The notes: generated from the letters alone by a model not told the origin. Shown: positions 27,633 to 37,934, counted from the first letter of the stretch. The stretch: DNA of 64,000 nucleotides from Candidatus Zixiibacteriota bacterium (GCA_011056555.1 DSEQ01000001.1:1-64000), one strand, 5' to 3'. A program made the numbers and translations.

Positions 27633-28864
27633 CCCGCACCTCCGGTTTGTGCCTGGGGCCATTTATGCAGCATGGCTCTTACTGCGAAAGGCGTCAGGAT
27701 ACATGTCGCGGCCGAAACAAATACCATGGCAGAGAACAGTTTTGATGAAACCGCCCAGGCCCCGAGTGCCAGACCTTTCTGCATGATAATCAGTGCGATT
27801 TCAGCCCGCGGAATCATGCTCACTCCTAAAAGGCTTGCTCCCTTCCAGCCTTCGCCGAAAACAGCCGGCGTGCATGTACCGATTATCTTTCCAAATATCG
27901 CTGCTACTGTTAGGATGAGCCCCACAATAATCGCCCCGGAAAGGGATGCCAGAGCGACCTTAAGGCCGATCCCTATAAAAAAGAAAGGGCTTAAAAATGA
28001 ATATAGAGGTGAAAAGGCGGCATCGATCTTGACATGTTCCGGGTCACGGGAGAAGGCTGCCCCCGCAAAAAAAGCCCCGATTGCCAATGAAAATCCAAGG
28101 AGGCCGGCCAGCGATGCCAGGACTATTCCGAGTCCGGCAATTACTATGATCGGTTCCGATTTTTTCTGCAGATTTTTGAAATAACTGACCACACGTTGCT
28201 CGAGATAAATAGAGAATAAAACACATATCGCCCCGAATAATACAAGCTTCAATAGCACCAGACCGGTCTCCCGTAAAACTTCTGAAAACAGCGCTCCCGA
28301 GAAAGAGCCCTGTTTCAGGAACGGTACAATAGAAAATAACACCGCTATCACTATAATACCGGTGATATCATCCAACTCGGCCACATCAGTCAATATCTCT
28401 CCTCGCCTCGATTTGAGCTGCTCAGCCTCTTTCCAGATGCCGACCGATATACCCACTGATGTCGCTACCATAGCCGATCCTATAAAGAGGCTGGGGACCA
28501 GATTCAAATCGAGTAAGTAATATGCCGTCCAGTAACCTGCCAGAAAACTTATGACTATATTGCCGATCCAGATAAAACTGGCGCTCTTGAGACGCTCAAA
28601 AAGCATCTTGATGTTGCTTTCCAGTCCGATCCGGAACAAAAGGGCGACCAGTCCCAGTTTTGCCAGAAACTCGAAGACATCCTCACACTCGGATGTTATC
28701 CAGTGCCACTGGTAATGGCTGGCCCGCAGAATTACGCCTATCAAGATGAAGGCCACCAGGGCAGGCAGTCCCAGCCGCTTAAGATATGACCCAAAGAGGC
28801 GCACCGCCAGGAGGATCAGCCCCACCACAAAGGTAAGCAGAATAATGTCTGACGATTCAGTCAT
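27629..28864 (-). CDS. CPA2-type cation:proton antiporter inside the ATPase operon
   Basis: The track start at 28915 lies within atpQ. The ATG at 28864 (MTESSDI) overlaps the atpQ end by 8 nt and is preferred, giving 411 residues. It has about 12 membrane helices of the Na+/H+ exchanger (KefB-like) family, with a conserved AELDDITGI segment carrying the paired acids of the ion site and GAFFAGAAFS in the second repeat. No TrkA-N or other regulatory domain follows. It lies between atpQ and atpR with overlaps on both sides, so it is made together with the ATPase. It may balance the ion used by the enzyme. Confidence 0.9.
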   Translation of the reverse strand: MTESSDIILLTFVVGLILLAVRLFGSYLKRLGLPALVAFILIGVILRASHYQWHWITSECEDVFEFLAKLGLVALLFRIGLESNIKMLFERLKSASFIWIGNIVISFLAGYWTAYYLLDLNLVPSLFIGSAMVATSVGISVGIWKEAEQLKSRRGEILTDVAELDDITGIIVIAVLFSIVPFLKQGSFSGALFSEVLRETGLVLLKLVLFGAICVLFSIYLEQRVVSYFKNLQKKSEPIIVIAGLGIVLASLAGLLGFSLAIGAFFAGAAFSRDPEHVKIDAAFSPLYSFLSPFFFIGIGLKVALASLSGAIIVGLILTVAAIFGKIIGTCTPAVFGEGWKGASLLGVSMIPRAEIALIIMQKGLALGAWAVSSKLFSAMVFVSAATCILTPFAVRAMLHKWPQAQTGGAG

Positions 28865-29138
28865 GCCTGCTCTCCCGTTTGATCCAGTACCAGGCATTGA
28901 GAGATCCAAGCACAACTCCGATCACCAGAAAGGTCAGGGTCCAGGAGATCTGTCCCGGATGGGTGGAATCGATCCAGATGCCGATCGCCAGGCACACTAT
29001 GGTGGGGATCGCCACCGACCATCCCACCATACCGAACATGCCCAGCCAGAACCACAGGCCCGATTTGTCTTTTTCCCTCCGGGCTTTCAGCTTGCGTTTT
29101 TCTTTTTTGCTGATCTTCTCGCCAAATTTGCCGCTCAT
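28857..29138 (-). CDS. atpQ: N-ATPase accessory membrane protein AtpQ
   Basis: This 93-residue protein has a highly basic N-terminal stretch (KKEKRKLKARREK) followed by two membrane helices (GMVGWSVAIPTIVCLAIGIWID and a second ending in YWIKRE). This is the form of AtpQ of N-ATPase operons, related to AtpZ/AtpI. It lies 9 nt behind the epsilon gene and overlaps the antiporter by 8 nt. It is inferred to help assembly or magnesium uptake, as suggested for AtpI-like proteins. Confidence 0.85.
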   Translation of the reverse strand: MSGKFGEKISKKEKRKLKARREKDKSGLWFWLGMFGMVGWSVAIPTIVCLAIGIWIDSTHPGQISWTLTFLVIGVVLGSLNAWYWIKRESRHD

Positions 29139-29147
29139 ATTTCCCTT

Positions 29148-29534
29148 TTATTCAATCTGACTCTGCTCAGTGAATTTGCGTATAATTCCTCCCTCCAGCA
29201 TTGCCAGAGAGGAGCGGGCTTTTCTCTCATGCTCGCTCAATACCGTAATTTCCTCGTCAATTGCCTTCTGCAGCTCTCCCAGGGGCCTATCTTTGATCGC
29301 TTTATAGGTGGAAATCATTACCTGCGAGCCGCGCTTGACCAGAATACCCTCATCTATGGCCAGGAATTCTTCCTGATCATCTATCACATAGCTCAGGATA
29401 CCGGCCCTCAGAGAGGAAACATAATCGATATGAGAGGGCAATATGCCGAACGAGCCTTCTTCTCCTTCAGCCGTGATCTGCTCGACATCCTCATCCAGAA
29501 TTATTTCGTGCGGTACGGATATTTTAAGGCGCAT
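29148..29534 (-). CDS. atpC: N-type F-ATPase subunit epsilon
   Basis: This 128-residue product has an N-terminal beta-sandwich (MRLKISVPHEIILDEDVEQI...EGSFGILPSHIDYVSSL) and a C-terminal helical hairpin (LQKAIDEEITVLSEHERKA). It forms the rotor foot with gamma. It lies 2 nt after beta, the second gene as in other N-ATPase operons. Confidence 0.92.
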   Translation of the reverse strand: MRLKISVPHEIILDEDVEQITAEGEEGSFGILPSHIDYVSSLRAGILSYVIDDQEEFLAIDEGILVKRGSQVMISTYKAIKDRPLGELQKAIDEEITVLSEHERKARSSLAMLEGGIIRKFTEQSQIE

Positions 29535-29536
29535 GA

Positions 29537-31269
<1,733 letters not shown>

Positions 31270-31342
31270 TAGCCCTACGGGGAATCGAACCCCGGTTTGA
31301 TGGCTGAGAACCACCCGTCCTAGTCCACTAGACGATAGGGCC
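31270..31342 (-). tRNA. tRNA-Glu (anticodon CUC)
   Basis: The minus strand folds into a full cloverleaf. The acceptor GGCCCTA pairs with TAGGGCT (G-U at the end). The D arm is GTCT...GGAC. The anticodon stem GGTGG/CCATC has loop TTCTCAG, giving anticodon CTC. The T arm is CGGGG-TTCGAAT-CCCCG. The discriminator base is A and CCA is not encoded. It reads GAG codons. Confidence 0.93.
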
Positions 31343-31541
31343 ATATCAGGTCAATTTTGTCTGCACTATTATATACGAAATCGGAAAATATGCAACGGAT
31401 TTTCCTTTGAATCTTTCGTTTTTACAGCCAGTTTTTAACAACCGCGCCCGACGAATGTTCCAAACCGCCCGGATCTTTAAATCCCTTGCCCAACACTCAT
31501 TCCGGCGCTATATTGCATGGCTGAAACAGGAGGTGAGTTTC

Positions 31542-32039
31542 ATGGCGACGATAAAAGGTAAAGTCCACAAATATGGCGATGACATCAATACCGATGTGAT
31601 CTTCCCGGGAAAATATACCTACACCGTAACAGATCCCGAGGAGATGGCGCAGCATGCCATGGAGGACCTCGATCCGGATTTTGTCAAAACTGTCGAGGAT
31701 GGCGATATCGTGGTTGGCGGTACGAATTTCGGCTGTGGCTCCTCGCGTGAGCAGGCGGTTAAATGCCTGAAATTCGCCGGGGTGGGGGCGGTGATAGCAA
31801 AAACATTTGCACGTATCTACTTCCGCAACCTTATAAATAACGGCGTGCCGGCCATCGTCCAGCCCGAACTGGTTGACAAGGTCAAGAAAGGCGACAGGCT
31901 CGAGATCGACCTGGAGAAGGGGAAGATTAAGTCTCCTTACGGTGAATTTGATTTTCCCGCCTACGCCCCTGAAATCATGGCTATCATGAAAGAGGGCGGC
32001 CTGATTCCGTACACGAAAAAAAAGCTGGGGACGGCATAA
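31542..32039 (+). CDS. leuD: 3-isopropylmalate dehydratase small subunit (LeuD/HacB-like)
   Basis: The track start at 31407 is too early. The ATG at 31542 (MATIKGK) has AGGAGGT 7 nt upstream. The 165-residue product has the swivel-domain motifs of the short LeuD type: YGDDINTDVIFPG, GTNFGCGSSREQA and ARIYFRNLINNG. With a large subunit (not in the window) it isomerises isopropylmalate or a homologous acid in leucine or related synthesis. It is solitary here, as often seen for archaeal-type LeuCD in genomes of this kind. Confidence 0.88.
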   Translation: MATIKGKVHKYGDDINTDVIFPGKYTYTVTDPEEMAQHAMEDLDPDFVKTVEDGDIVVGGTNFGCGSSREQAVKCLKFAGVGAVIAKTFARIYFRNLINNGVPAIVQPELVDKVKKGDRLEIDLEKGKIKSPYGEFDFPAYAPEIMAIMKEGGLIPYTKKKLGTA

Positions 32040-32062
32040 AGTCAGCTATATATCTTGTTGAA

Positions 32063-32122
32063 CAGGTTCCCTGCGAACCTGGCGACGATATAATTGGCAT
32101 GATCACAAAGATCATGCCCTAC
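32063..32122. repeat. Double-hairpin intergenic repeat, copy 1 (partly decayed)
   Basis: CAGGTTC-cctgc-GAACCTG is followed after 16 nt by CATGATC-acaaa-GATCATG and CCCTAC. The first hairpin is identical to that at 57713-57796, while the second has a different, still perfectly paired stem. The 5' GTAGGG end present in the other copy is missing here. Confidence 0.7.
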
Positions 32123-32136
32123 ACCAGAATAGTCCA

Positions 32137-32805
32137 ATGCTCAAAGACAAAATAGTAGAGCTCAATCCCGAACGCGTGCTGGATATCGGCTGCCGTGACG
32201 GCTCCTTCACCGCCGAATTGTCCCAATACTGCGGTGAAATTATTGCCATAGACATAAATCCGGATGCTGTCGAACGAGCCCTGAAAGACAATTCAAAATC
32301 CAATATAGAATACATGGTTGGGGATGGGCGCTCGGTGGAATTCGATGATGCCGGCTTCGACCTGGTTTATGAGAAGGATGCGCTTCATCATATTAAAGAG
32401 TGGCAACAGGCGGTTGATGAGATGCTCAGGCTGTCCTCGAACTATGTTCTGATTGAGGAACCGTTGAATGATCCCCGCAGTGAAGCCAAGCGCAACGCCA
32501 TCATGGCCCAGGAGTTCTTCCTGGAGGTGCAGCGAGAGGCCGGCTATTCGCATTTTAAATATATTTCACTCGAGACCCTGAAAGGCTATTTGAAACATAA
32601 GGGCTTAAATTTCGAAATCGAAATTGAGAAGTGCGATGAGCCGGAAACATATGAGCATCATTTCGACCAGTTTGAGGAATTTGCCTTCAAGACCGGGCGC
32701 GGGGATTACTGGATGAAGCGGCTGGATGATTTTCTGGATGAGATGAAAGGCAGGCCGATCTGCCAATCCGATACATTATTCATCGAAGTCAGGAAGCTAA
32801 AGTAA
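32137..32805 (+). CDS. SAM-dependent class I methyltransferase
   Basis: This 222-residue protein has motif I VLDIGCRDGSFTAEL at about residues 15-29, an acidic residue after strand 2 (IAIDIN), and a post-I segment (DLVYEKDALHHI) usual for the methyltransferase 11 type. The C-terminal half is charged and not typical of a known substrate class. No ribosome binding site is visible before the ATG, which follows a repeat by 15 nt. The substrate is unknown. Confidence 0.8.
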   Translation: MLKDKIVELNPERVLDIGCRDGSFTAELSQYCGEIIAIDINPDAVERALKDNSKSNIEYMVGDGRSVEFDDAGFDLVYEKDALHHIKEWQQAVDEMLRLSSNYVLIEEPLNDPRSEAKRNAIMAQEFFLEVQREAGYSHFKYISLETLKGYLKHKGLNFEIEIEKCDEPETYEHHFDQFEEFAFKTGRGDYWMKRLDDFLDEMKGRPICQSDTLFIEVRKLK

Positions 32806-32836
32806 ATCGGCTTACCCCGGTAGCTGTCCGTTACCG

Positions 32837-33106
32837 GCCGAAACGGCAGTCAAACCACATGAGAAGCCCAGCGCCATGATAATCTATGGCCCGTTCAAAT
32901 TAAGCCGCCATCCCATGTACCTCGGTATGACCGCAATTCTTCCGGGAGAGGCGATCTTGCTTGGATCGCTGACTGCGTTCATAGCCCCCCTGGGATTTTT
33001 TCTGGTCATGCAGGCGGTCTTTATCCCCCTCGAGGAACGTTCCATGTCCCAGACCTTCGGTGAGGAATACACCCTGTACCGAAAAAAGGCCAGGATGTGG
33101 TTTTAG
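32837..33106 (+). pseudogene. Truncated isoprenylcysteine carboxyl methyltransferase-like gene
   Basis: The frame carries the C-terminal half of an ICMT/PEMT-type membrane methyltransferase. TAVKPHEKPSAMI is followed by GPFKLSRHPMYLGM (SAM-binding), two membrane helices and EERSMSQTFGEEYTLYRKK. The frame is open upstream of the ATG at 32876 but meets a stop at 32798 within the preceding gene. The first two or three membrane helices are therefore lost. It is a 5'-deleted remnant, not likely to be active. Confidence 0.7.
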
Positions 33107-33323
33107 GCGTAACAACATCTTGGTGAATTATAGCCTTTAAGAATATGATGACGGCTCTGATAGCGACTGCTTCTTAAGATCTGAAAACTAGTGGATTTGC
33201 GACTCATCTAATCTAGATAATTTTTGGAAATTTAATATAAATCCTTTTCTAAATTCCTTCCGTTTATTATATTGTCATCAAAATAGGCGCAATATTTCAT
33301 ACTTTACTCGGAGTTTTAAATCT

Positions 33324-34463
33324 GTGAACCGTAAATTTGCATTTATAGATGAATCTGGAGACAATGGTCTAAATTTTTCTAAATCAGGCACACATTTTTT
33401 AGTCACCGCAGTTATTGTGAATGAATCGGATTATGACGCTGTGGAAAAGGGCACTCTCAAATTGCGGAGTCATTATTTTAGAGGCGGCGAACTAAAGTCA
33501 AGTAAGATCGGGAAGAATGCAAAAAAAAGAAAAGACATTCTAAAAGATATTTCTGGATTAAAAGTCAGGGTCTTTACTGTAGCAATTGATAAACGGCATC
33601 TTGTTTCCAAAGGATTCAAATATAAGAAGTCATTCTATAAGTATATCCATAGAATTTTAGATTCAGAGCTAATCAAAGTTTTCGAAGAACTCACCATTTC
33701 GTCCGATAGCTATGGAGACGCGGAGTTCATGGAAGGTTTCCAAGCTTATATAAAAAAGCATCATCCACCCGATCTGTTCAACAACTTTAACTTCAAGTTT
33801 GAAGGTAGTAAATCCAACACATTTCTTCAATTGGCGGATTTCATTTGTGGAAGTATCGGGAGAGTATATAATTCCAACGATGACGATTCGGATAAGTCGC
33901 AATATATTGAGATACTAAAACCAGTTCTTATTCTAATTTATCACTGGCCGCCAAGATATGAGAAATATATCAATGATCTCAAAGATTCCGGTCATATATT
34001 CAACGAAATCATAACGGATGTATCTTGCAGAATTGCATTAAACTATATTAGTGCCTGGAGTTCTACGACGGATCAAGTCAAAAAATATCAAGTTGAATGC
34101 TTAAAATATTTATTGTTCAATTTTTATATCAATCCCGATAAATATATAAGCACCAAAGAACTGATTAGACACCTATCTCCTCTTGAATCAGACACCATCA
34201 AACCAACGACCTTCCGATTACAAGTGATGGCAAAATTGAGGGATCAAGGTGTTCTGGTAGCAAGTAATGAGAGGGGCTTCAAAATACCAACCACAGAAAA
34301 GGATTGTCTTAATTTTATCGAAACAAGCAATAAGACAATTGCGCCCATGTTAACAAGGATACAGAGATTTAGAAATAGCATTCTGTTGGCAACTAATGGA
34401 CAGTTCGATGTTCTTGGACCATCTCAATTCAGCTACCTCAAAAAAGTCTTTGACGACATCTAA
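33324..34463 (+). CDS. DUF3800 protein with C-terminal extension
   Basis: This 379-residue protein starts at GTG, with CGGAG upstream. The first 220 residues match DUF3800, an RNase H-like fold: FIDESGDNG at the N-terminus with the metal-binding acids and LQLADFICGSIGR near residue 175. The last 150 residues are helical and may form a winged-helix pair. DUF3800 genes are common in mobile and defence regions. The gene is AT-rich with lysine and asparagine-rich codons, unlike its neighbours, which points to recent acquisition. Confidence 0.82.
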   Translation: MNRKFAFIDESGDNGLNFSKSGTHFLVTAVIVNESDYDAVEKGTLKLRSHYFRGGELKSSKIGKNAKKRKDILKDISGLKVRVFTVAIDKRHLVSKGFKYKKSFYKYIHRILDSELIKVFEELTISSDSYGDAEFMEGFQAYIKKHHPPDLFNNFNFKFEGSKSNTFLQLADFICGSIGRVYNSNDDDSDKSQYIEILKPVLILIYHWPPRYEKYINDLKDSGHIFNEIITDVSCRIALNYISAWSSTTDQVKKYQVECLKYLLFNFYINPDKYISTKELIRHLSPLESDTIKPTTFRLQVMAKLRDQGVLVASNERGFKIPTTEKDCLNFIETSNKTIAPMLTRIQRFRNSILLATNGQFDVLGPSQFSYLKKVFDDI

Positions 34464-34678
34464 GCTATTTCCATAACTACTGTGTGCAAAAGAACTTGAG
34501 TACTGAATTTTTTGATTTTACCTGACACAAAAAAGTCCTCGGATTATACAAACCATAAAAAGGAAAGCTTGCCTAGTCTAATAGAGATTATAATACATTG
34601 CACGGTAATCGAATCCAAGGAAACCTCAAGAAGCTTGCAGAAGTTAAGTTTAAGTCCAATTAGGCATATTCGTTAATG

Positions 34679-34915
34679 TCATAAATTGTTTATTTCATAC
34701 GTACCATCATCATCAACAAAATGCACATAACCGTCATCCCGCAATTCCTGCATAATACGACTGAGTGTCTGCTCAGGCGTTCTGCCTTTTGACCTTGTAT
34801 CTTTCACAATATTTCCAATCTCTTCTCTAATTAGCTTGCTTCTTATTACAGTATTCGTATTGTGTCTTTCTGAATAGCGCCTTAAAGCATCAAGAACAGC
34901 ATTTTTCCAGAACAT
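34679..34915 (-). CDS. Stand-alone winged-helix protein (restriction-enzyme-type)
   Basis: This 78-residue product has YSERHNTNTVIRSKLIREE, GRTPEQTLSRIMQELRDDGYV and a C-terminal YEI strand. It corresponds to the C-terminal winged-helix domain found in DpnI-type and other restriction endonucleases. No nuclease domain is fused or adjacent. It could be a remnant or a small DNA-binding regulator. It is AT-rich and lies next to the DUF3800 gene in what seems a short acquired segment. Confidence 0.65.
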   Translation of the reverse strand: MFWKNAVLDALRRYSERHNTNTVIRSKLIREEIGNIVKDTRSKGRTPEQTLSRIMQELRDDGYVHFVDDDGTYEINNL

Positions 34916-34965
34916 TTTAACTCCTCGCTTAATCTTCGTAATAATATATTTAAGTCAATCCCATC

Positions 34966-35502
34966 CTACCTCTCCTTAAACGGCTCAAAGCTCATGAAGT
35001 CGCAGTGGTGGACTATGTAGGCCTCGGGGGTGCGCTTGACCATGTCGCCCTCACCGGCATGCGCCGCGATTATATGGCAGACCTCCCTGGGCACCCCGCA
35101 CTGCATCGCCAGCCCCACACCCGAAAAGGGATGACGCAGCACCTTGCCGTAATCCGACTGCACCACCCGTCCTCCAACCTTCTCATACTCCAGCAGCTTG
35201 CCGACATCCGCCAGGATCGCCCCGGCAATCACAACATCCATATCGATCGGCAGGTTATCCTTGAAAAACTTCTGCATCTGAGCCGCACAGTCGCGCGCGA
35301 GATGCACCACCGCACGTTTGTGCTGCATAAAGGTCACCTTGCAGTTTTCGATTAAGAGCGTGAATGGTATCTCATTTAAGTCTTTGGCATCGAGGGAACT
35401 TTTTTCCAGCGCCAGCGCCCATGTGTCCGCGGTGGCATGACGCAGTTTCTCATCCTCGATCCACTCCAGCTCCGGCCAGAGTTCATATACATCATCAGGC
35501 AT
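34966..35502 (-). CDS. HD-domain-like protein with altered HD motif
   Basis: This 178-residue protein has the helical HD pattern: HKRAVVHLA (first His), AGAILADVGKLLEY where LLHDxGK is expected, RHPFSGVGLA, and IIAAHAGEG with the further histidines. The doublet is AD instead of HD, so one metal ligand is missing. It may still be a hydrolase of nucleotides or a binding protein. It is cytoplasmic, with AGAAGGAG upstream of the ATG. The substrate is unknown. Confidence 0.7.
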   Translation of the reverse strand: MPDDVYELWPELEWIEDEKLRHATADTWALALEKSSLDAKDLNEIPFTLLIENCKVTFMQHKRAVVHLARDCAAQMQKFFKDNLPIDMDVVIAGAILADVGKLLEYEKVGGRVVQSDYGKVLRHPFSGVGLAMQCGVPREVCHIIAAHAGEGDMVKRTPEAYIVHHCDFMSFEPFKER

Positions 35503-35709
35503 AACTTTCTCCTTCTATGGTTCCCACCGCTAAAGCGGCTGGGGCACCCGGTATAAAGTGATTCGGAAATCAATTTATTGATGTTAAAGGGATTGTCAAA
35601 TGAAAGTGTGTGGTGGTGTCAGAGATGCGCGGGTTCACACCATGCCCGAGGCAAGGCAAGAAACTGAGCGACGGCCGATGTCAGAGCAGGTGCGGTCCTC
35701 CGTATGGAT

Positions 35710-35751
35710 GCGCAGGGTCACATCCGGCCAGGGCCGGACAAGACCCTGCGC
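35710..35751. repeat. GCGCAGGGTC palindrome, copy 1
   Basis: Perfect 10-bp arms GCGCAGGGTC and GACCCTGCGC enclose 22 nt, which themselves hold a 7-bp stem (TCCGGCC-ag-GGCCGGA). The second copy at 55941-55982 has the same arms and loop length but a different internal stem. Confidence 0.75.
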
Positions 35752-35867
35752 TACAGATTGGAGTGTTCGGAGCGATATGATAGAGGGTGGCCTGCTCATA
35801 GGCGGTTGGCCGAGCGCTTGATTATAATCTGCCCAGGCCCGGATGAATTAGGGCGTGCCACCCTATC

Positions 35868-35983
35868 GTCATTGCGAGCCTGGCTGCAGCCGGGCGTGGC
35901 AATCTCTTAGTTTAGTCTGATAGCACAGCGGAGGAGATTCCCACGTCGATCATAATCCGAGATTATGATCTCCTCGGAATGAC
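35868..35983. repeat. MITE-like element with GTCATTGCGAG ends
   Basis: GTCATTGCGAG (35868-35878) and CTCGGAATGAC (35973-35983) form near-perfect terminal inverted repeats. Inside are GGCAATCTC and GAGATTCCCACG as a second inverted pair, and ATCATAATC-cga-GATTATGAT as an internal hairpin. It is about 116 bp, has no coding capacity, and resembles short palindromic elements seen in many bacterial genomes. A partial copy lies at 57646-57692. Confidence 0.65.
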
Positions 35984-36110
35984 TTGGTCCAGATGCCCCC
36001 CCTGAATGACCAGGTGGAACCATCCATCCGAATTATGAGGTTGACACGGACCCGCGGCCCCATCAAATTTAAAGATTTCCATATCGATTTGAATATTTTA
36101 TAATTTCTGC

Positions 36111-36986
36111 ATGGCCGCTATCGAGATCAAAAACCTGAAAAAGCATTTCGGGCCGACACGGGCTGTCGATGGCATTTCGTTCGATGTCGAGAAAAAGGAA
36201 ATCTTCGGCTTTCTGGGTCCCAATGGCGCGGGTAAGACCACCACGATACGCTGCATGATGGATTTCATCCGTCCCACTGACGGCAGTGTCAGCATTCTGG
36301 GTATAGATTCACGGGGGGCTGCGGTCGAGCTCAAGAATAAAATCGGCTATCTCCCGGGGACTGTGCGGCTTTATGATAAATGGACGGGTGAGGACCATAT
36401 CGACTATGTCCGCAGGCTGCGAAAATGTAATGACAATGCCAGGGACATGGCTAAATTTCTGGATCTGGATATTTCCGTCAAAACCCGCCACCTCTCTCTC
36501 GGAAATAGTCAAAAGCTGGGATTGATCCTGGCACTTATGGGTGACCCGGAGATTCTGGTTCTCGATGAGCCCACACTCGGCCTCGATCCGTTATTTCAAG
36601 ATTCAGTCTATGAACTTCTCAAGAAGGCCAATTCCGAGGGCAAGACCATTTTTATGTCCTCGCATTATCTGGGCGACGTTGAGCGGATATGCGATCGGGT
36701 GGAGATAATCAAGGAAGGCAAACTGGTGGCGGCGGAAGGGGTGAGGGATTTGAAGCAGAAGAGGATATACAAGGTCCAGGCCTTCTTTGCAGGATCATTC
36801 GACAGAAATGCATTCGAGATAGAGGGGGTCGAGATCACCAGCGAGACATCCGAGAGCCTTTCAATGGATGTCAAAGGGGATATCAATCCTCTTATCGCCA
36901 GACTCGGTAATTTTGAATTGAGGGATTTGCAGATTGAACATGCATCATTGAAAGACATCTTCCTGGAATTTTATGAAAAGCGGTGA
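36111..36986 (+). CDS. ABC transporter ATP-binding protein
   Basis: This 291-residue ATPase has Walker A GPNGAGKTT at about residues 38-46, the signature LSLGNSQKLGL (a weak form of LSGGQ), Walker B ILVLDEPT and a switch His in MSSHYLGDVE. The C-terminal 80 residues are a small accessory domain. It is of the ABC-2 exporter type (drug, polysaccharide or copper-type). It overlaps the permease gene and acts with it at the inner membrane. The substrate is unknown. Confidence 0.9.
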   Translation: MAAIEIKNLKKHFGPTRAVDGISFDVEKKEIFGFLGPNGAGKTTTIRCMMDFIRPTDGSVSILGIDSRGAAVELKNKIGYLPGTVRLYDKWTGEDHIDYVRRLRKCNDNARDMAKFLDLDISVKTRHLSLGNSQKLGLILALMGDPEILVLDEPTLGLDPLFQDSVYELLKKANSEGKTIFMSSHYLGDVERICDRVEIIKEGKLVAAEGVRDLKQKRIYKVQAFFAGSFDRNAFEIEGVEITSETSESLSMDVKGDINPLIARLGNFELRDLQIEHASLKDIFLEFYEKR

Positions 36987-37792
36987 TTATGTCTGTGATA
37001 TTGCGCCGCCTGTTTAAGGACAGGGGCATAACATTAACGATCTTCTGCCTGGCGGGAATACTCCTTATCTGGCTCTATGTCGCTTTCTTTCCGCTCATCC
37101 TCGAGCAAGCGGAAAATCTCCGCGGATTGATGGAGAGCCTGCCCACAGGCCTTTTGCGGGCATTCGGGATCGAGAACCTGGATATCTTCAATATAGAGGG
37201 TTTCCTGACATACAAGCATTACAGCATGATGGTGCCGCTGATGCTGATCTTCCTGATGGCCTCGCTGGCGGGGTCAGGTCTTTCGGGTGAGGTTGAGCGC
37301 GGTACTATCGAGATTTCTCTGGCCTGCCCGGTCTCAAGGCTCAGCATATACTTCGGGCTGTATTTTGGCGGGCTCGTGATGCTGATTATCTTCACAATCT
37401 GCGCGGTGCTGCCGATTTTCCCTCTGGCCGGGATTTACAATACCGCTGTTGTTTCCAATTATCATTTTCTGGTAGGGGTGATGAGCCTCTTTTTCGGATG
37501 GGCGGTCTTCAGCCTTTCGATGCTGGTGTCGGCAGTTAATTCCGAGCAAAGGCGCACATACATGGTCTTCGGCGGGATAATTTTTGTGATGTATATTCTC
37601 GACCTGATCTCGGCGCTGGTGGGGTCTGTGTCATGGATGAAATACCTGTCCTTTTTCTATTATTATAATCCAAATTATATTCTGCTCAATAATTCAATTC
37701 CTGCAATAGCAATACTGATATTCGCGGCCTCGGCGATAGTTTTTACTGTGGCAGGGGCCGTCTACTTCAGGTCACGGGATATAGCGATCTAA
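36983..37792 (+). CDS. ABC-2 type transporter permease
   Basis: This 269-residue protein has six membrane helices. The first is near the N-terminus, followed by an external loop with YKHYSMMVPLMLIF, then GEVERGTIEISLACPVSR, the ABC-2 coupling region. It starts at GTG (36983) or ATG (36989), overlapping the ATPase stop. The pair forms a complete exporter without a periplasmic partner. Confidence 0.88.
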   Translation: MIMSVILRRLFKDRGITLTIFCLAGILLIWLYVAFFPLILEQAENLRGLMESLPTGLLRAFGIENLDIFNIEGFLTYKHYSMMVPLMLIFLMASLAGSGLSGEVERGTIEISLACPVSRLSIYFGLYFGGLVMLIIFTICAVLPIFPLAGIYNTAVVSNYHFLVGVMSLFFGWAVFSLSMLVSAVNSEQRRTYMVFGGIIFVMYILDLISALVGSVSWMKYLSFFYYYNPNYILLNNSIPAIAILIFAASAIVFTVAGAVYFRSRDIAI

Positions 37793-37934
37793 ACCTAACA
37801 AGCAATGATTCAATAAGTTACCGCGTCCGATACCAGAAACGTCAAATTAATCATAATCAGGAGAAACATTATCCTGTTTAATGCCGTTAACGGTCATATA
37901 TAGATAATCCAAAAAATTAATCCCAGGAGGACTT

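Larger units (their letters stand above)
35503..36110. other. Repeat-rich intergenic region
   Basis: About 600 nt without a gene. It contains a GCGCAGGGTC hairpin (35710-35751), a MITE-like GTCATTGCGAG element (35868-35983) and other short palindromic words. The frames of 66-73 codons here follow the repeats and are not genes. Confidence 0.5.

Noticed and set aside
27325-27639. Extended N-terminus of the ATPase a subunit
   Set aside because: The first 105 codons of the track frame are the out-of-frame shadow of atpR; the ATG at 27324 has a binding site and the normal start.
28865-28915. Longer antiporter start at 28915
   Set aside because: It lies inside atpQ and adds residues not seen in the family; the ATG at 28864 fits the overlap pattern of the operon.
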